A stretch of 64,000 nt of DNA from Atherinomorus stipes (taxonomy: Eukaryota > Chordata > Actinopteri > Atheriniformes > Atherinidae). Positions within the stretch are counted from its first letter, which is position 1, and each line of letters opens with the position of its first letter. The stretch covers positions 1 to 64,000 of the forward strand of contig JALJCO010001022.1 in the NCBI GenBank assembly GCA_023101725.1. Reading direction: 5' to 3'. Made by a program: the position numbers and the translations under genes. The notes beneath the pieces are model-generated. The model saw only the letters and a program-made list of their open reading frames with translations, made no database searches and was not told the origin of the DNA. Positions 1-11,822 of this stretch are shown piece by piece.

Positions 1-640
1 ATTTCTCCATGGAGACTTTTTCCTTCCAGAGATAACCTTCACCTTAATAGGAGCAATAGAATCCATGACACTCAGCAATCCATGACTCGGCCGCTCCAAA
101 GTCTTCATTTTGTTTTTCTTAAGCCATTCAGAGGTGGACTTGCTTGTGTGTTTTGGATCATTGTCCTGCCGCAGAACCCAAGTGCCCTGCGGCTTGAGGT
201 CACCAAAAGATGGCCGGACATTCTCCTTCAGGATTTTTTGGTAGACAGCAGAATTCATGGTTAGATTTACCACTGCAAGTCTTCCAGGTCCTGAAGCAGC
301 AAAACAGCCCTAGACCATCACACTACCACCACCATATTTTACTGTTGGTATGATCCTTTTCTGAAATGCCATGTTACTTTTACGCCAGATGTAATGGAAC
401 CTACACCTTCCAAAAAGTTCAACTTTTATCTCGTCAGTCCAGAGTATTTTCCCAAAAGTCTTGGGGATCATGAAGATGCTTTCTGGCAAAACTGAGACGA
501 GCCTTTCTGTTATTTTTTGCTCAGCAGTGGTTTTAGTCTTGGAACTCTGCCATGCATGCCATTTTCTGCCCAGTCTCTTTCTTACGGTGGAGTAATAAAC
601 ACTGACCTTAATTGAGGCAAGTGAGGCCTGCAGTTCTTTG
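1..640 (-). pseudogene. Tc1-like transposase remnant
   Basis: Reading the minus strand, successive segments match the DDE (DD34E) transposase of Tc1 elements: ILWTDEIKVELFG (first catalytic Asp region, about 420-450), TVKYGGGSVMV followed by a stop where the family has Trp in VWGCF (TAG, plus-strand positions 310-312), then AVYQKILKENVRPS and LRQDNDPKHTSKSTSEWLKK (second catalytic Asp in DNDPKHT, about 130-175). The segment after SHG no longer follows the usual QSPDLNPIE motif, so the catalytic Glu region is damaged or cut off near the edge. The protein would cut and paste the element by binding its inverted repeats. With the nonsense codon and the decayed C-terminus it is inactive. No host function is implied. 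Confidence 0.8.
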
Positions 641-866
641 GATGTTGTTTACTTTTTCACACAGGGCCATGGAAGTTTTTTTTTTTTTCCCCCTTAAAAA
701 TAGAAATCTTCATTTAAAAACTGCATTTTGTGTTTACTTCTGTCATCATGTCTCACATTTAAATTTGTTTGATGATCTGAAACATTTAAGTGTGACAAAC
801 ATGCAAAAAAAAAAAAAAGAAATCAGGAAGGGGGCAAACACTTTTTTTCACACAACTGTAGATACA
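1..866 (-). mobile_element. Tc1-like DNA transposon, truncated by window edge
   Basis: On the minus strand a Tc1-type transposase is readable from about 640 down to the left edge, followed rightward by a non-coding end (640-866). That end is repeated almost base for base at 49303-49452. It contains a gtttac...cacatttaaatttgtttgatg segment and finishes with ggggcaaacactttttcacac. The other end lies outside the window, so target duplication cannot be tested. The end sequence is familiar from widespread teleost Tc1-like elements (recognition from memory, not searched). Confidence 0.8.
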
Positions 867-884
867 GTATATATTTTTTGTTTG

Positions 885-1090
885 GGGTTTTCAAGTTGGT
901 CCTCACGGGCCACTGTCTTAGGATTTGGACGCGTCATGCTGCTGCACACTTGAATCAGATGAATTAACATGTTTTGGCACAACTTGACAACAAACTGTTG
1001 AGGAGAGCAATTTAATTTGAATCAGGTGTATTCAATCAGGGAGCTTTCTAAAACCTGCAGGATTGTGGCCATTGAGGCCCAGAGCAAATC
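885..1090. repeat. hAT-type MITE, degraded
   Basis: The two ends are inverted: ggtcctcacgggccactgtc on the left and aacctgcaggattgtggcc..gaggccc on the right. Between them is the pair atgaattaacatg and tttgaatcaggtg. The organisation matches the better preserved MITE at 61992-62213 (cctcgagagccactatcctgca ends). No clean target duplication is visible here, so the copy is old. Confidence 0.55.
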
Positions 1091-2291
1091 CATCAAGTCA
1101 CATTTCAGTCAATTTTTATGTCACTGAAGTGAGACAGACATCATCATCTGCATCAAAGGAGGTAGGATGCACTGCAGAAAAAATGTAAACAATGGGCATA
1201 ACATTATATCATAATCTTGACTGCTATGTTTCCACAACTTCAAATCACACTGACATGGGTAGCATCCATATTTATTTCTGTAAATAGAACATGTGAAGTC
1301 ACATCTTGCTCTGTGCATGTCATACACTATTTACACTGTTGTCTGATGAGGCTTACTTTTAAATTATAATGTGAACAACCATGGAAAATAAAATCAGACT
1401 TCAGGAAAACCATCAGAATCAAGTGTTTTGATCTGATGTGTGAATGTAACCTCTACATTTTAATGGTAGGGGGTCAGCAGGGGATCTGGATAAGAGATAA
1501 GGGAGCACTGGTTCAAAAAGGGTTGAGAATCACTGCACTCATCACTCTCTGTACCTTCCAAGATAAGATTATCCTCCAAAACAGAGGCTAGAAATCTGAC
1601 CAAAATGACTGTATATCATCATTCTGGTAATGATGCTAGAATTCTTTCTTTTTCATACAGGGATTTAAGTGTATCTGACACGAGTCTGATCATAAATGGT
1701 CACAACAATTTATAGAATGACATGTAATTGACCTTTTCATGGTTTATTAATTTTGATGTATTCTGCTTTGTGTTGGCTACAGCTCATTTACCTTGTCCAT
1801 GAAATATTGACAAAGGAAAGTAGTTAAAATAACAACAATATAATATTCATAATGACAACACAGATAGAAAATTTTATGTTTTTTAATTTAGAGAAATGTA
1901 GCTAGAGGGAGTGCAGTCTTACCTCAGTTATTACATCTTTGACAGCATCTTATGCAATAAAAGATGAAATTACAGTCATTACTTGGGCTTTTATTGGACA
2001 CTTGTGGTGACCTATTGCGATCACATCAGTCATGTAGAAAACTTCAAAATGCAAACAGATCATCTGCATAATATTGCCACAAATATGTGTATTAAGTGTA
2101 TGTTGTGAGCCTCCACAGATGAAAAAATTTGCATGCCTTTTGCAACTAATATATCTATTTACACCTTCCTTTCAGAGGACATATTAATATGTTGGACCCA
2201 AAAATGCATTTAATAAGATTAACAGTAGCTGGATTCTATTTTTTGAGTATGAGTCACAAATACAGCTTAAAGCAACTAATGCAAACATTAT
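1091..2291. other. AT-rich DNA, no gene seen
   Basis: No coding exon or RNA gene is recognisable. A short piece at about 1478-1545 (ggggtcagcaggggatctgg...ggttgagaatcactg) resembles the end of a teleost hAT MITE, but its partner end is missing. Confidence 0.4.
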
Positions 2292-4143
2292 TACACTGTA
2301 AATGGTAAATTTGGCTTTACTAGAATCTATCTAGTAGGCAGAACTTAATTTTAGCTTAGTTGTTGGCAATACTTATTCTAAATAAGTTGTAAGAACTTTG
2401 GAGGGCAACATGTTACATAACTTAATTTACTTAAGTTGAAACAGCTTAATTAAAATGAGTAAAGGAAAATTAGGGGTGGGGAGGGAGCAGATTTCCCACA
2501 ATGCAGTTCACTTCTTTTAACAATAAATTGGAGATAATTCACAAATGAGGGATTTATAAATGATGTTGGTAGTGTCATGTGACTGCTCTCAACTTGTTTG
2601 TTTATTCCTGCATTTAACATCTACTACCCAGCAGCTGCTGCACCGCGACAGAGAAGTGTATGTTCTGACAACAGTTTTAGCTAAAATGCACTGGTAATAA
2701 ATTCTTGCTACTTAGTAAGAACAGTTAAGAGTTCATCATTTACTTTAAGTAAGATGGACTTAAAAGCATCTTGTTGGCAAAGATAAAAATGAAAATAGTG
2801 GGAAACATCTCATCTAATTTCTGTGAAATTAATCCCATCAAGTGTCTTACTCGGCATCCTTCACTTACAGTTTACTCAAATTTATTAAGTTCAGAAAAGT
2901 TCTACTAACTGAAACCATTTTAGTTTATTCTACTTAATAGAGCTGGGCGATACCAGGAATTTTGGTATCGATCCGATACCAAGTAAATACAGGGCCAGTA
3001 TCGCCGATATCGATATCGATATCGATACCGATACTTTTTCATATTTAAGCTTCATAGATCCAAAGGATCCAAAAAGACCTAGGATAGAATTTCGTTAAAC
3101 TCAGCTCTTGGTGAATCAGCAAATAATAATGGGCTATAGTACCTGTATGTAATCATTCTGTATATATTTCACACGTAACACAAAAGGGTACTTATGTGCA
3201 ATCAAGTGTGAGCTGTATCATATTTAGTATTTGTTTCAATTCCAGAAAATAATTAATCTAGTTTTTTACTCATCCACCTCTTATGATAAATCTTTCAATC
3301 CTTGTGTATAATTTTGCACTATGTGCACTTGCCTGTTGCTTTAAAGTAATTCTATAAATTTCCCTGTTTTGGAATAATCAAAGCTTTATCTAATGTTAGA
3401 TAACATTTTTCGATGGAATAAATGTACTAGATTATTTCAATGTCTTAATTATATTTTTTAGTTTTTCCAGTAGCATTTGACTTAAGTAACATGCACTTTG
3501 AAAAAGTAATATGAACTGATGCTGAAGATGACCACTCTCAGTTTCATCTTATAATGTCTCTCTGTTCCTGCAGCTCCGTGTTTTCTACTGCGTGGGTTTC
3601 CATGTGCGTGTAGAGGTTTGTTGTGTTTTTACTGTATTTAACAGCCCCGTTGCAATCTATACAGCTCGCTGTCGTTCCATTTTCTGCAATAAAATAAAGC
3701 CAAACAGCTTCTCTTCGTCATTTCGATACTCCGCCGTCTCGAGGAGAGGAGAGCGCTGAGTGCGTGGGCCAGGCTGAGCCGACCTACAAGGCTGTTTGGC
3801 TGGCGCTGCTGAGCCATGTGATGGTGCAACAACTAAAGACAAGAGGGGGAAGAGTGATGCCCCCTGCTCTGTGACAGCGCAGCACTACTCCAGACTTTTA
3901 TTCATCCGTTTGCGCAGCAGTGAGCGCGTGCGGGAGAGGGAAAAAAAGGCTTGAGTATCGATCTTTTTACACGAGTATCGTTCAATATCAATACCAGCGT
4001 TGGTATCGATAATATCGATATTGGTATCGATCCGCCCACCTCTACTACTTAATCACTCCAATTTGAGTTTACTTGATTTTTTTGAGGCAGAGAGTTTGCA
4101 TATTTTTTTTAAGTAAAGCCAACTTATTAGAATTTACAGTGTA
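2292..4143. mobile_element. Non-autonomous inverted-repeat element, interrupted by a hAT element
   Basis: The left end reads tacactgtaaatggtaaat followed by ttggctttact. The right end, reverse-complemented, reads tacactgtaaattctaataag followed by ttggctttact. The imperfect inverted ends are about 40 bp, and a TA at each extreme would fit a Tc1/mariner-type TA target, which is inference. The interior is AT-rich with no ORF. It is split at 2938-4044 by a hAT element whose target duplication lies in this element. Confidence 0.6.
2938..4044. mobile_element. hAT element, non-autonomous, perfect 8-bp target duplication
   Basis: The ends are tagagctgggcg and cgcccacctcta (11 of 12 positions inverted), flanked by an identical 8-bp duplication CTACTTAA at 2930-2937 and 4045-4052. 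An 8-bp duplication and TAGRG-type ends are diagnostic of hAT transposition. Subterminal DNA is full of gatatcgat/ggtatcg motifs on both sides (2958-3030 and 3955-4030), probable transposase binding repeats. A GC-richer block at 3540-3940 resembles the 5' untranslated DNA of the autonomous parent. No transposase ORF remains, so it would need to be moved in trans. Confidence 0.88.
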
Positions 4144-4194
4144 GATGAAGCCCTGTGTGAAATGTAACAGCAGGAGAAAAAAAGTATCATAATC

Positions 4195-4330
4195 ATTTTT
4201 GTTTTATATGTCAGTCAGTCAGTCATTTTCTGTACCGCTTATCCAGTTCAGGGTCGCGGAGGTTGAAGGAGCATATCCCAGCTATTATCAGGCGAGAGGC
4301 GGGGTACACCCTGGACAGGTCGCCAGTCTG
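4195..4330. repeat. Unclassified teleost interspersed repeat
   Basis: The run ttttctgtaccgcttatcc..ggtcgcgg..ggcgagaggcggggtacaccctggacaggtcgccagtctg is a sequence I know as highly repeated in fish genomes. I cannot place it in a family with certainty. It starts after a short (cagt)3 run at 4197-4209. Confidence 0.5.
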
Positions 4331-7300
4331 TGTGTTTTATATATAAACTAAATATATACTGTATGTACTGTATGTACATTTATATTCTATATCTCTCTGC
4401 AATGAAATAAGAAACTAATGTAATCTCTTTACTTTGTTATTAATGCTGTTTATACAGGGGGTGTCAGCATCTAATTATGAGATACTGCTTTCCTGTTTGG
4501 CACTTGCACTGCAAAAACTGATGCACTGAGGCACATTAGCTTGCATGTTAATGCTTTCTGCATAGTCATTGGAGGATGAGGTGATTCAAGAAACTAGTCC
4601 TGTTTCCAGTTGTCACTCACCAGCCAAAGACAGTTTGCACATAGTAAAAATTTGAGTTGTTGTTTTTTTTTTAAATCACCAAGCTTTTCTGGTAACTGAA
4701 TAAAGTTAATATAGGTCATCAAAGTGAGCATTGTAAAGTAACTGGGAACTTTTGTGAGTGGCCAAATTCATGCAAAAACCCCAGTACATGTCTAATGAGA
4801 GAAATGTGTGTAAAATACTGCATATATTGTAGGCTAGCTCAATTAGAGTTTTGATACTCCTGATATGACCTTCTGAGGTTAAAGTTGTCATAAAATCCCA
4901 TTGGCTATGTGGCAGTGTTTTATTTGACAGATGCTATGTTGCAGGTTATGAACATATTCACTGTCACTTTAGCTTTTGTCCCCATGTTGAGAATGATCTT
5001 ATATAAGATAGCTATGTGTATGTGCAAAATGTTCATCTCTGCTTATTGAACTGTAATGGTTTGTCAGGTTCTAAGAAATACTGAGCAGTGTATACTGATC
5101 TCAGGTCATCAAACTTCAAATTTTATACAATTTCAACTTTTAAAATTAGACTTTAAAGTTTCCCTTTTGATAAGGCTCAGCAAGATCTGGTTTTACTCAT
5201 TTAAGATCCTCCAATCAGCCTGTCATATGCATGGTCATACAAGATTTTTATGATGACTCTTGGCTGCTTTTCTGTTTCCTCCCTTTGTCCCTGGTCCCTT
5301 AACTTGCATGTTATTCAGAACTTGCATATTCTCCTGACCTCTCTGAAATTTGGTGGTTATTTCTGCTTATCAATGGTTTTACTTCTAACCATTTAAATTC
5401 ATAATTCTGGCTAATCTTTTTCATGTGATTTTTGTTTTAACTATATGTGCGAATTTATGTAATTATTATTAAGTAATATGAATGAGCCATGTTTTCTCTT
5501 CTCCTACGGACAAGTAATTTGGTGCATACCAGAAATACAGACATATGTGCTTTTAAAATAAATGATTTCTTGCTATACTACAATCATTTAACGTTTGAGC
5601 ATCTGGTGTACTGCTGGGGACAACAGACGCTTTGATAGGTTTCATGTTGTATATGTGTTAATTAGTTATGAAAATGGTGATATTACATAGACTGCAAAGA
5701 TAGCTTGATGAAATATTCAGTCTCTCAACTCCTATGAATAGAGACACGTGGGACAGGACTCATCACATGATATGGTGATAAGGCAGAGGAGATGCTCCAC
5801 TACTACTGTAATGATCATGTACAATACCGGCTGGAGGTGTGTAGCTCAGAAGAGTTCGCTCAGATATCATTAGCTGCTGCGCCGTGATGAAGAAGCAGGA
5901 ATCAGATCATGTAATCCTCCCCTGAGACACTATTAATTAATAAGAGCTTTGCTAAAGAGGCCGTCCTCCACTAAGGCACTCTATGCTATCTCGCAGGAAA
6001 TCGATTTGTGTCTCTCCTGCTGCCAATGTGTCTGGCGGACATCTTTTACAGCACGACCCTCACGCCATGAGCAGTCTGTGTGTCTGCCACTGAACCATGT
6101 AAGGCCTGATGACACCTTCAGAAAGATAGATCATATTTCCTTCATGGCCTCTGCTTCCTGCTGGATTTGCAGAGCACTGTAAAGGTTGCAAGATGGACTG
6201 ATGTGCATAAAAGTATCCAATGTTTGAACATCTCTTTAGTTTGATGGTAGAAGCTTGTCAAGAAGACCTAACAATTTGAAAGGAGCATATACACATTACC
6301 AGGATCATCTGCTTTGCACTGTTTTTTTTTTTTTTTAATTATTGTTTATTCAGGACTTGTTTTCTTAAATCTTGCCAAATTCAAACCTTTTTTCTGCAGC
6401 AGTTTACTGTATTATTTCTATAACGAGCCAACATTTCAGTTAAGCGGCAAAAGCTGGCCACTGCTTTAACATCCAGCTCCAGTCTATAATGACCAAAAAC
6501 TCCTAGATGTGACCCCCACAAAAAGTAAATCCTATCCAGCAAAATCTGACACCTGAACAGCTGATAGTTAGTATAAATGAGGATAGGGAACCATTCAGTG
6601 GGATTATTTCTTTCAGCAGATCAACGCTGTTGAAACTGCTCCATTAATGATTCAATCAACAATGCCATGAATGAATCATTACAGCTCTAGGTGACGCACA
6701 ATCAAAGACTTCAGAGAAATGTTGCATATTTTCCAACCAGCATAAAACAAAGGAGCAACAAATGCATTTTACTGAAATGTCTTGTGCAGTTTCTCTTATA
6801 TGTGGTGCTTTTATCCTTCACTACTCACTACCCTGCAGAGATGTCCATCTGTGCAGCTATGTGGCCTCTGTATGTCACCCTTTTCATCTAAGTTTTACTG
6901 AATATCAACCTTAAAGCAACATTAACTACTCAGTCATTTCTCGTCCGATCAGATACAGTATGAGTGGCTGTTTGTTAAAATAAATATCTTACAGCAAGTC
7001 ATTTAAAAACATACACAATGGCTGACATAACACTGTTTGCCTCCAGGATAACAGCAGCTCTGAGAACTCTGAGGCCCCATAAAAACTCAGTGTTGTGCAT
7101 TCAATGTTAACTGGGATGGGTTTTAGAATGCTATCCTGATACAGCACAGCTACATTAATATATAATTACCTAGACAGTGGTGCTTATTGGCACAGAAAAT
7201 TAATTCTATTTGATTAGAGTGTAGCTTTCAAACCCAACCTGTGCTGTTTTGTTTAAAGGTGCTTTCAGTTATGTTTTTTGTTTTGTTTTTATATCTGAGC

Positions 7301-7860
7301 TTTCATATTTTTGCAAATTTTTAACAATTATTTATTAGAATAATTTGAGAATTTGCGGTATTTTTTACACAACTATTAGTATTAAAACTTCTGAGTTAAA
7401 TAAAATGGTATTTTCAGTGCATCCTTTCATTTTGACACAGTCTTTGAAAATTGATTCTTGTCAACATGATATCTGTCAATACTAATGAACAAACAGGGAA
7501 CAGGAACACATGCAGCTAGGGACTCAGCAGCAGCAGCTTTGGCTTTGAAGCGCCTGGAGATTGTCTGGTGGACAGTTTTTAATGGATGCCCCGCCAGCAC
7601 TGACTTTAGTTTATTGACTTTAGGTGACCGTTAAATGGACTGATTCAGCCCGGTACTGAATGGACTGATCTTTAGGCTGCTATGCAGAAGCACACATTTA
7701 AACAAACATGTCTGGTTTGCTTTCCTGAACTTGCATTTTAAAAAAGATGTGACTTTTAAGGTCTGTCCACAAAAGATACTGAAGCTTTCATTATAAGGAA
7801 TAGATCAAACTATAACATGAGAGAATAAATTGCATGCACTGTAATTTATGAAGAGGTGAT
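4331..7860. other. AT-rich DNA, no gene seen
   Basis: Short ORFs here have no recognisable domain, no supporting splice pattern and low-complexity composition. Poly(T) runs occur at 4661-4671 and 6321-6336. The only part that stands out is 5820-6190, listed separately. Confidence 0.35.
5820..6190. other. Possible conserved non-coding element (speculative)
   Basis: This stretch has a more balanced base composition than its surroundings and is not repeat-like. It contains homeodomain-type cores (tattaattaataag at 5930-5943). A 77-codon ORF crosses it but has no recognisable domain. Conservation cannot be judged from one sequence. Confidence 0.15.
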
Positions 7861-8545
7861 AATATATTATTGATGGTACTCGATAGACTGTATATCTATA
7901 TTCAGAATGTACATTTAAGTTCTCTATAGTGCTACAACCCTGTTTTCTGAAAAACTGGAAGCCCGTGTAACAAAAAAAAAAGAAATAAAAATGAGAAAAA
8001 AACCATTTTTTTCTAAGAATACATGTCCTTTTTTTATTTGTTGCAGCTGAATTCAATACTAACCAATATTTTTCATATAGAATATCTTTCTTATCTCTGA
8101 TCCAAAAAACAAACAACAACAAAAAAAACCTTAGGTTAATTAAATTTGCAAATCAGTGCCTTCTTTTCTTCTTTTATATTGTACACAATTGAGGTTATAT
8201 TTTGAACTTAAAGTACACTGGGAATTTTCACAGTATATTGTATGTGAACTACACTGGAAAAAAGAACTTACAATTAACATTAAAAATCCTTGTCACAATT
8301 TGCACAGAAATGTGTAAGTAATTGAATGAATTTGAATGAAGTTATTCTTACTTTTACTACACAGGTAAATATAATTTTTAAAAAGGATACATAAACATGA
8401 TTTTATTTCATGTTTTCTTATCATTTACATTTTCTTAGTTGTTTTTGGCATCTATCTTGAGTTTTAGTCTTAGTCTTTTTGACAAAAATGCTTATTGGTT
8501 TTTGTCACATTTTAGTAATTTCTCTATCTGATAGTTTATCTGATG
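7861..8545. other. AT-rich DNA with a possible decayed Tc1-type end
   Basis: The piece gctacaaccctgttttctga near 7931 loosely resembles the acaaccccaattt..gaa end seen at 55198. Decay is too advanced to be sure. Nothing else is recognisable. Confidence 0.25.
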
Positions 8546-8548
8546 GTC

Positions 8549-8575
8549 GGGGGCTGGGGGGGGGGGGGGGGGGGG
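8549..8575. repeat. Poly(G) run
   Basis: An interrupted G tract is followed by 20 consecutive G at 8556-8575. It could form G-quadruplex structure. Its length is also a common place for sequencing error. Confidence 0.9.
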
Positions 8576-9378
8576 TCCTCTTCCTCCTCCATTTTGACAA
8601 GGCCTGTCATTAATCGCCACTCTGCAGCAGGTAATCAGCTGATTTCAGGTGGTGCTAAAGAGAGCTTATGTTAGCAGCTAGCAGCAACCGGCTTTGACGT
8701 CAATGCCTGCGGCAAATTCAAATCGTGTAGGCTACTGTGGAAAGCACGTTCTTGTGGCCGATTCTGGTGTGATGAGGGAGCCCGCACTGAAATATGAAGC
8801 CACTTTCACTCTCCGGAGTTTTTGGCACGTTTTAACTGAGGTCCTATTCCAATACACGTTTTAACGTGAAAAAGTGGGAGTTCCGGGTGATGACTTCTTT
8901 AAAGGTTCAATCAAGTGTAATTAAAAAAAAAAAAAAGAAACTCATTACTTTTTTATATTAGTAACCCACAATGCATTCTGTTTTCTTTCTGATGGATTAT
9001 AGGCTATTGAAAGTGTGTCATTTATCATTTCATCGTTTCTGACCACCAAGCTGCTTGATTGTAGCTGCTGCCTCCCCTGTGTGTCCAACCGCAGGTGTAT
9101 TATGCATATGTGTGCCAGAGTCCTGCAACAGTTCGGATGCCTGAAGGGTAACCTGCAAAAACACTGTTTAGCAGATAGAAATGACAAAGATTGATATCAT
9201 GGTAACAGTGTGGGCGGATATTTATGTGTTTGGGCGGGTCACGGTGAGAATAAGATTTTTTTTTCTTATGGTTGTGGACATGATGTGTTTGAAACATTGG
9301 TCGCCGGGATCCTTTCCAGCGCAGGCAGAAACACTGCTGCCTGGTAATACGAAGCAGGAACGGAGAACAAAGTTAAAA
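8576..9378. other. No feature recognised
   Basis: A moderately GC-rich part (8590-8900) with ttagcagctagcagcaacc and paired cacgttttaa motifs could be transposon-derived, but I see no ends. 8920-9378 is unremarkable. Confidence 0.3.
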
Positions 9379-9390
9379 CCAGGGATGATG

Positions 9391-9817
9391 GACCCCGAGA
9401 CCACGGAGGGCTCCGGCTGGGGCCGCCTCTTGCCACCCTCTGGGGGGTGCATGTCCGTTCTTTTGGGGAGGTGCCTGGGATCTGGGCCTCTGGGTGGCTG
9501 CTGGGGGCCTGGGTTTTGAGCTTTGCGGGCTTCCTCCTCCTTGCAGAGACGAGGCTGCACATGCATGACTGTATCCCCATGGAGCACCCTTTATTATACA
9601 TGTTGACACTGTGATGCAGCTTCCCGTTGCGCTGATTAGGTTTTACCTCTTCTCTGAGTAGTTCTGCGTGTGTTTGTATGATCTGAGGATACTTAAGCCA
9701 CCTGCAGGTCCTGCTGTAGGGGATTGCTTGTTTTGTTTTCCAACAGAGACCTTGGAATGTTGTTTAGGGATTTCTATACAGATGCACCAGTGAACTGTGT
9801 AAGTGGATTCATGTTTT

Positions 9818-9853
<36 letters not shown>

Positions 9854-10085
9854 TCTTCCTCTGTCCTTTCTTTCTGTTCCACTAACTTTCATTTCTCCCT
9901 TGTCAAGCCCAGCAGTATGGTATGGAATGCTGTTATAAACAAATGTTTAATTAAAGAAATAAAATGAATAAACAGGATATCAAGGGGAGCCTTGTGTTCA
10001 TAAAGCTCCCCTTGGTAAAGCAAAACTGTTCAACACAATAAAGCAATCAGATTTCCATTCTGCTTGCTATGATGCTGGACAGGAC

Positions 10086-10119
<34 letters not shown>
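9391..10119 (+). mobile_element. Poly(A)-tailed retroposon, 5'-truncated (copy 1)
   Basis: From about 9412 to the poly(A) tail (10090-10119) the sequence runs parallel to 52173-52887. Both share gggggcctgggt, the cttcctcctccttgcagagacgagg block, a ctctct tract and the 3' part ending in aagcaatcagatttccattc, with scattered differences. The A tail and a probable target duplication (cagggatgatg at 9380-9390, cagggctgatg at 10120-10130, one mismatch) indicate target-primed reverse transcription, as for L1-type LINEs. No reverse transcriptase is left in either copy, so the clade is uncertain. Open frames across it are proline- or glutamate-rich artefacts of biased composition. Confidence 0.7.
9821..9850. 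repeat. (CT)n microsatellite inside the retroposon
   Basis: About 14 CT units. The homologous position in copy 2 (52598-52610) has a much shorter ctctctctct tract, so the array expanded in this copy. Confidence 0.9.
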
Positions 10120-10120
<1 letters not shown>

Positions 10121-10493
10121 AGGGCTGATGCTCTTTTACGCAGGAATGTCTGAATCAAATAGATAAAGCCCCTGAGTGGCAAAATGACAGCGACTGTGAA
10201 TTTAGTAACTTAATATGTTGATGTGCGGGTCAGGTTTGACAGGGAGACCCGCAGTTAGTGGGTCTTGGTTTGGGTTGGGCAGATGCGGGTCTGTTAAACC
10301 TTTGCAAAACTCTAATGTGCACATGCTGCACATGGCTGCATGCCAAGTGGTGGTCGGCATGCCCAAAAAAGAAGAGAATGCAACTACTTTTTATGCATTT
10401 GACAGGCAGATTAATGCACAACAGGCAGAAATTTCCTGCATGTTGAACATCTGATAGGCCAACCACTAACATTTTTGGCCAGTCTCATCTCGT

Positions 10494-10765
10494 CAACAAA
10501 AATTTACACACGTCTCGTTGTGGGTGTAAATCGTTGGTTTCATCACGATGCGATATATCGATACAGTGGATAGCAATTTGATGTCTGCTGATATCTCAAA
10601 TTCAGTCATGATACAATTTCGATTCAATTTGATTTCGGAACCACGATCCATATGAAACAATATTACAAGTTATAAACAAGGTTATTATTTCTTAACATAA
10701 CTGTAAGCTTTGCAGTATGATCTCCCTGTGTCACATCTATCCATTCCACAGCTTGAACATGCATT
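10494..10765. repeat. hAT-like end fragment
   Basis: gggtgtaaatcgttggtttc, atgcgatatatcgatac, and tacaatttcgattc..ttgatttcgg follow the cgat-rich subterminal pattern of teleost hAT elements. Only one end is visible. Confidence 0.4.
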
Positions 10766-10803
10766 TTGTTGTGTCAGAGAACCTTTAAAATAAAGCAATT
10801 TTC

Positions 10804-10839
<36 letters not shown>

Positions 10840-10840
<1 letters not shown>

Positions 10841-11822
10841 CAGTTTTTCGTTGACAGAGGGTTGTCTCACACGACTGTTAGGTCACGTAGCAGCCATCTC
10901 ATCATGCCACGAAGGGTTGGGCGGAGGTCCAGTCTTTGCCCACCCTCTGATAAATGGATCCTGCAGGGAATCAGAAGACAGCATGACCATTGGCGAGCAC
11001 TTCTGTACCTCAGTGGGAGTTGCCACTAATTCTCGAGGGCCTCACAAGGGACCCCTATGAGCCTTTGGAACGCTGCTCCTTTAGGGCACTGTCACTTAAG
11101 ACAGCGTTGCTTCTTTTTCTGACATCAGCCAAGAGAGTGGGCAAATTGTGTATTTGTTATGCTTGATCCACACTCCACAAGAAATGTGGCATCATCTACA
11201 TGTCTGTTCAGTGGTGCGAGTGTTGAGGACATTATGCGGCATTGTGGCCTTACCTGCCTGTTCAGAAGGTTCTATCTCTTGGATGTGTCAGGCTCCTTCT
11301 CCAGGTCTGTGCTCACCACAGGATCACAGGACCTGTGAGAGGAAGAATGTGTCAAGTATTTTTTACACTTGATTCCCACAGGGTGTCATGCACTTGCATT
11401 GGACTGTGCTCTGTCCCCATGGTCAATGAGGTGTACAGGTGCACCACCATACGTGGCTAAGATTAATACAGAGGTGATTGGGTTTTGGTACCTAATCAGT
11501 AGCTGGCGTGATCAGTACTGCACCCATAGAGTCCAGTAGAGGGCGAAGCCCGTGTGAGATATAACGAAGGTTACAATATTGTAACCCTAGTTATATTAAC
11601 ACAGGCGAAGCCCTCTACACAGGACCCTGCCGCTCTTTCGCCTTACGCTGAAGCTTGGTGGAATGAGGGCAGCTGGCGATGCACCTGCTAAAGGGGGAAA
11701 AGGGGTAGACACGCCCTACTGGCCGGCTACGTACATGAAAATTTCAGTGGGCCATCACCTGTACGCGATTGGAGGAGAGTTGTATCCATAGAGTCCAGTA
11801 GAGGGCTCGGCGTGTGCTAATA
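10840..11822 (+). pseudogene. DIRS-type retrotransposon remnant A (recombinase and 3' inverted repeat)
   Basis: Plus-strand translation, with frameshifts, gives FVDRGLSHTTV, RRSSLCPPSDKWILQGIRR, then ..PMSLWNAAPLGHCHLRQR, parallel to remnant D at 23520-23900 (FVDKGLSH, GGGPVFTHPLVKSFLQGVRR, PYEPLERSSFRALPLKT). This is the tyrosine recombinase region of DIRS elements, which integrate by site-specific recombination rather than with an integrase. It continues to 11460 and is followed by the terminal repeat: cccatagagtccagtagagggc (11523), an 18-bp palindrome ggttacaatattgtaacc (11569-11586), and an inverted copy of the promoter region up to 11822. Stops and frameshifts make it dead. RT and gag are absent. 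Confidence 0.75.
11532..11619. repeat. DIRS terminal palindrome
   Basis: Arms gtagagggcgaagcccgtgt and (reverse complement of the right) gtagagggcttcgcctgtgt flank the perfect 18-bp core at 11569-11586. The arms are about 43 bp and imperfect. The same core recurs at 21229-21244 and 57826-57843, always next to gccctctactgga. Confidence 0.8.

Noticed and set aside
9643..9882. Glu/Arg-repeat ORF
   Set aside because: Produced by the (CT)n tract read on the minus strand.
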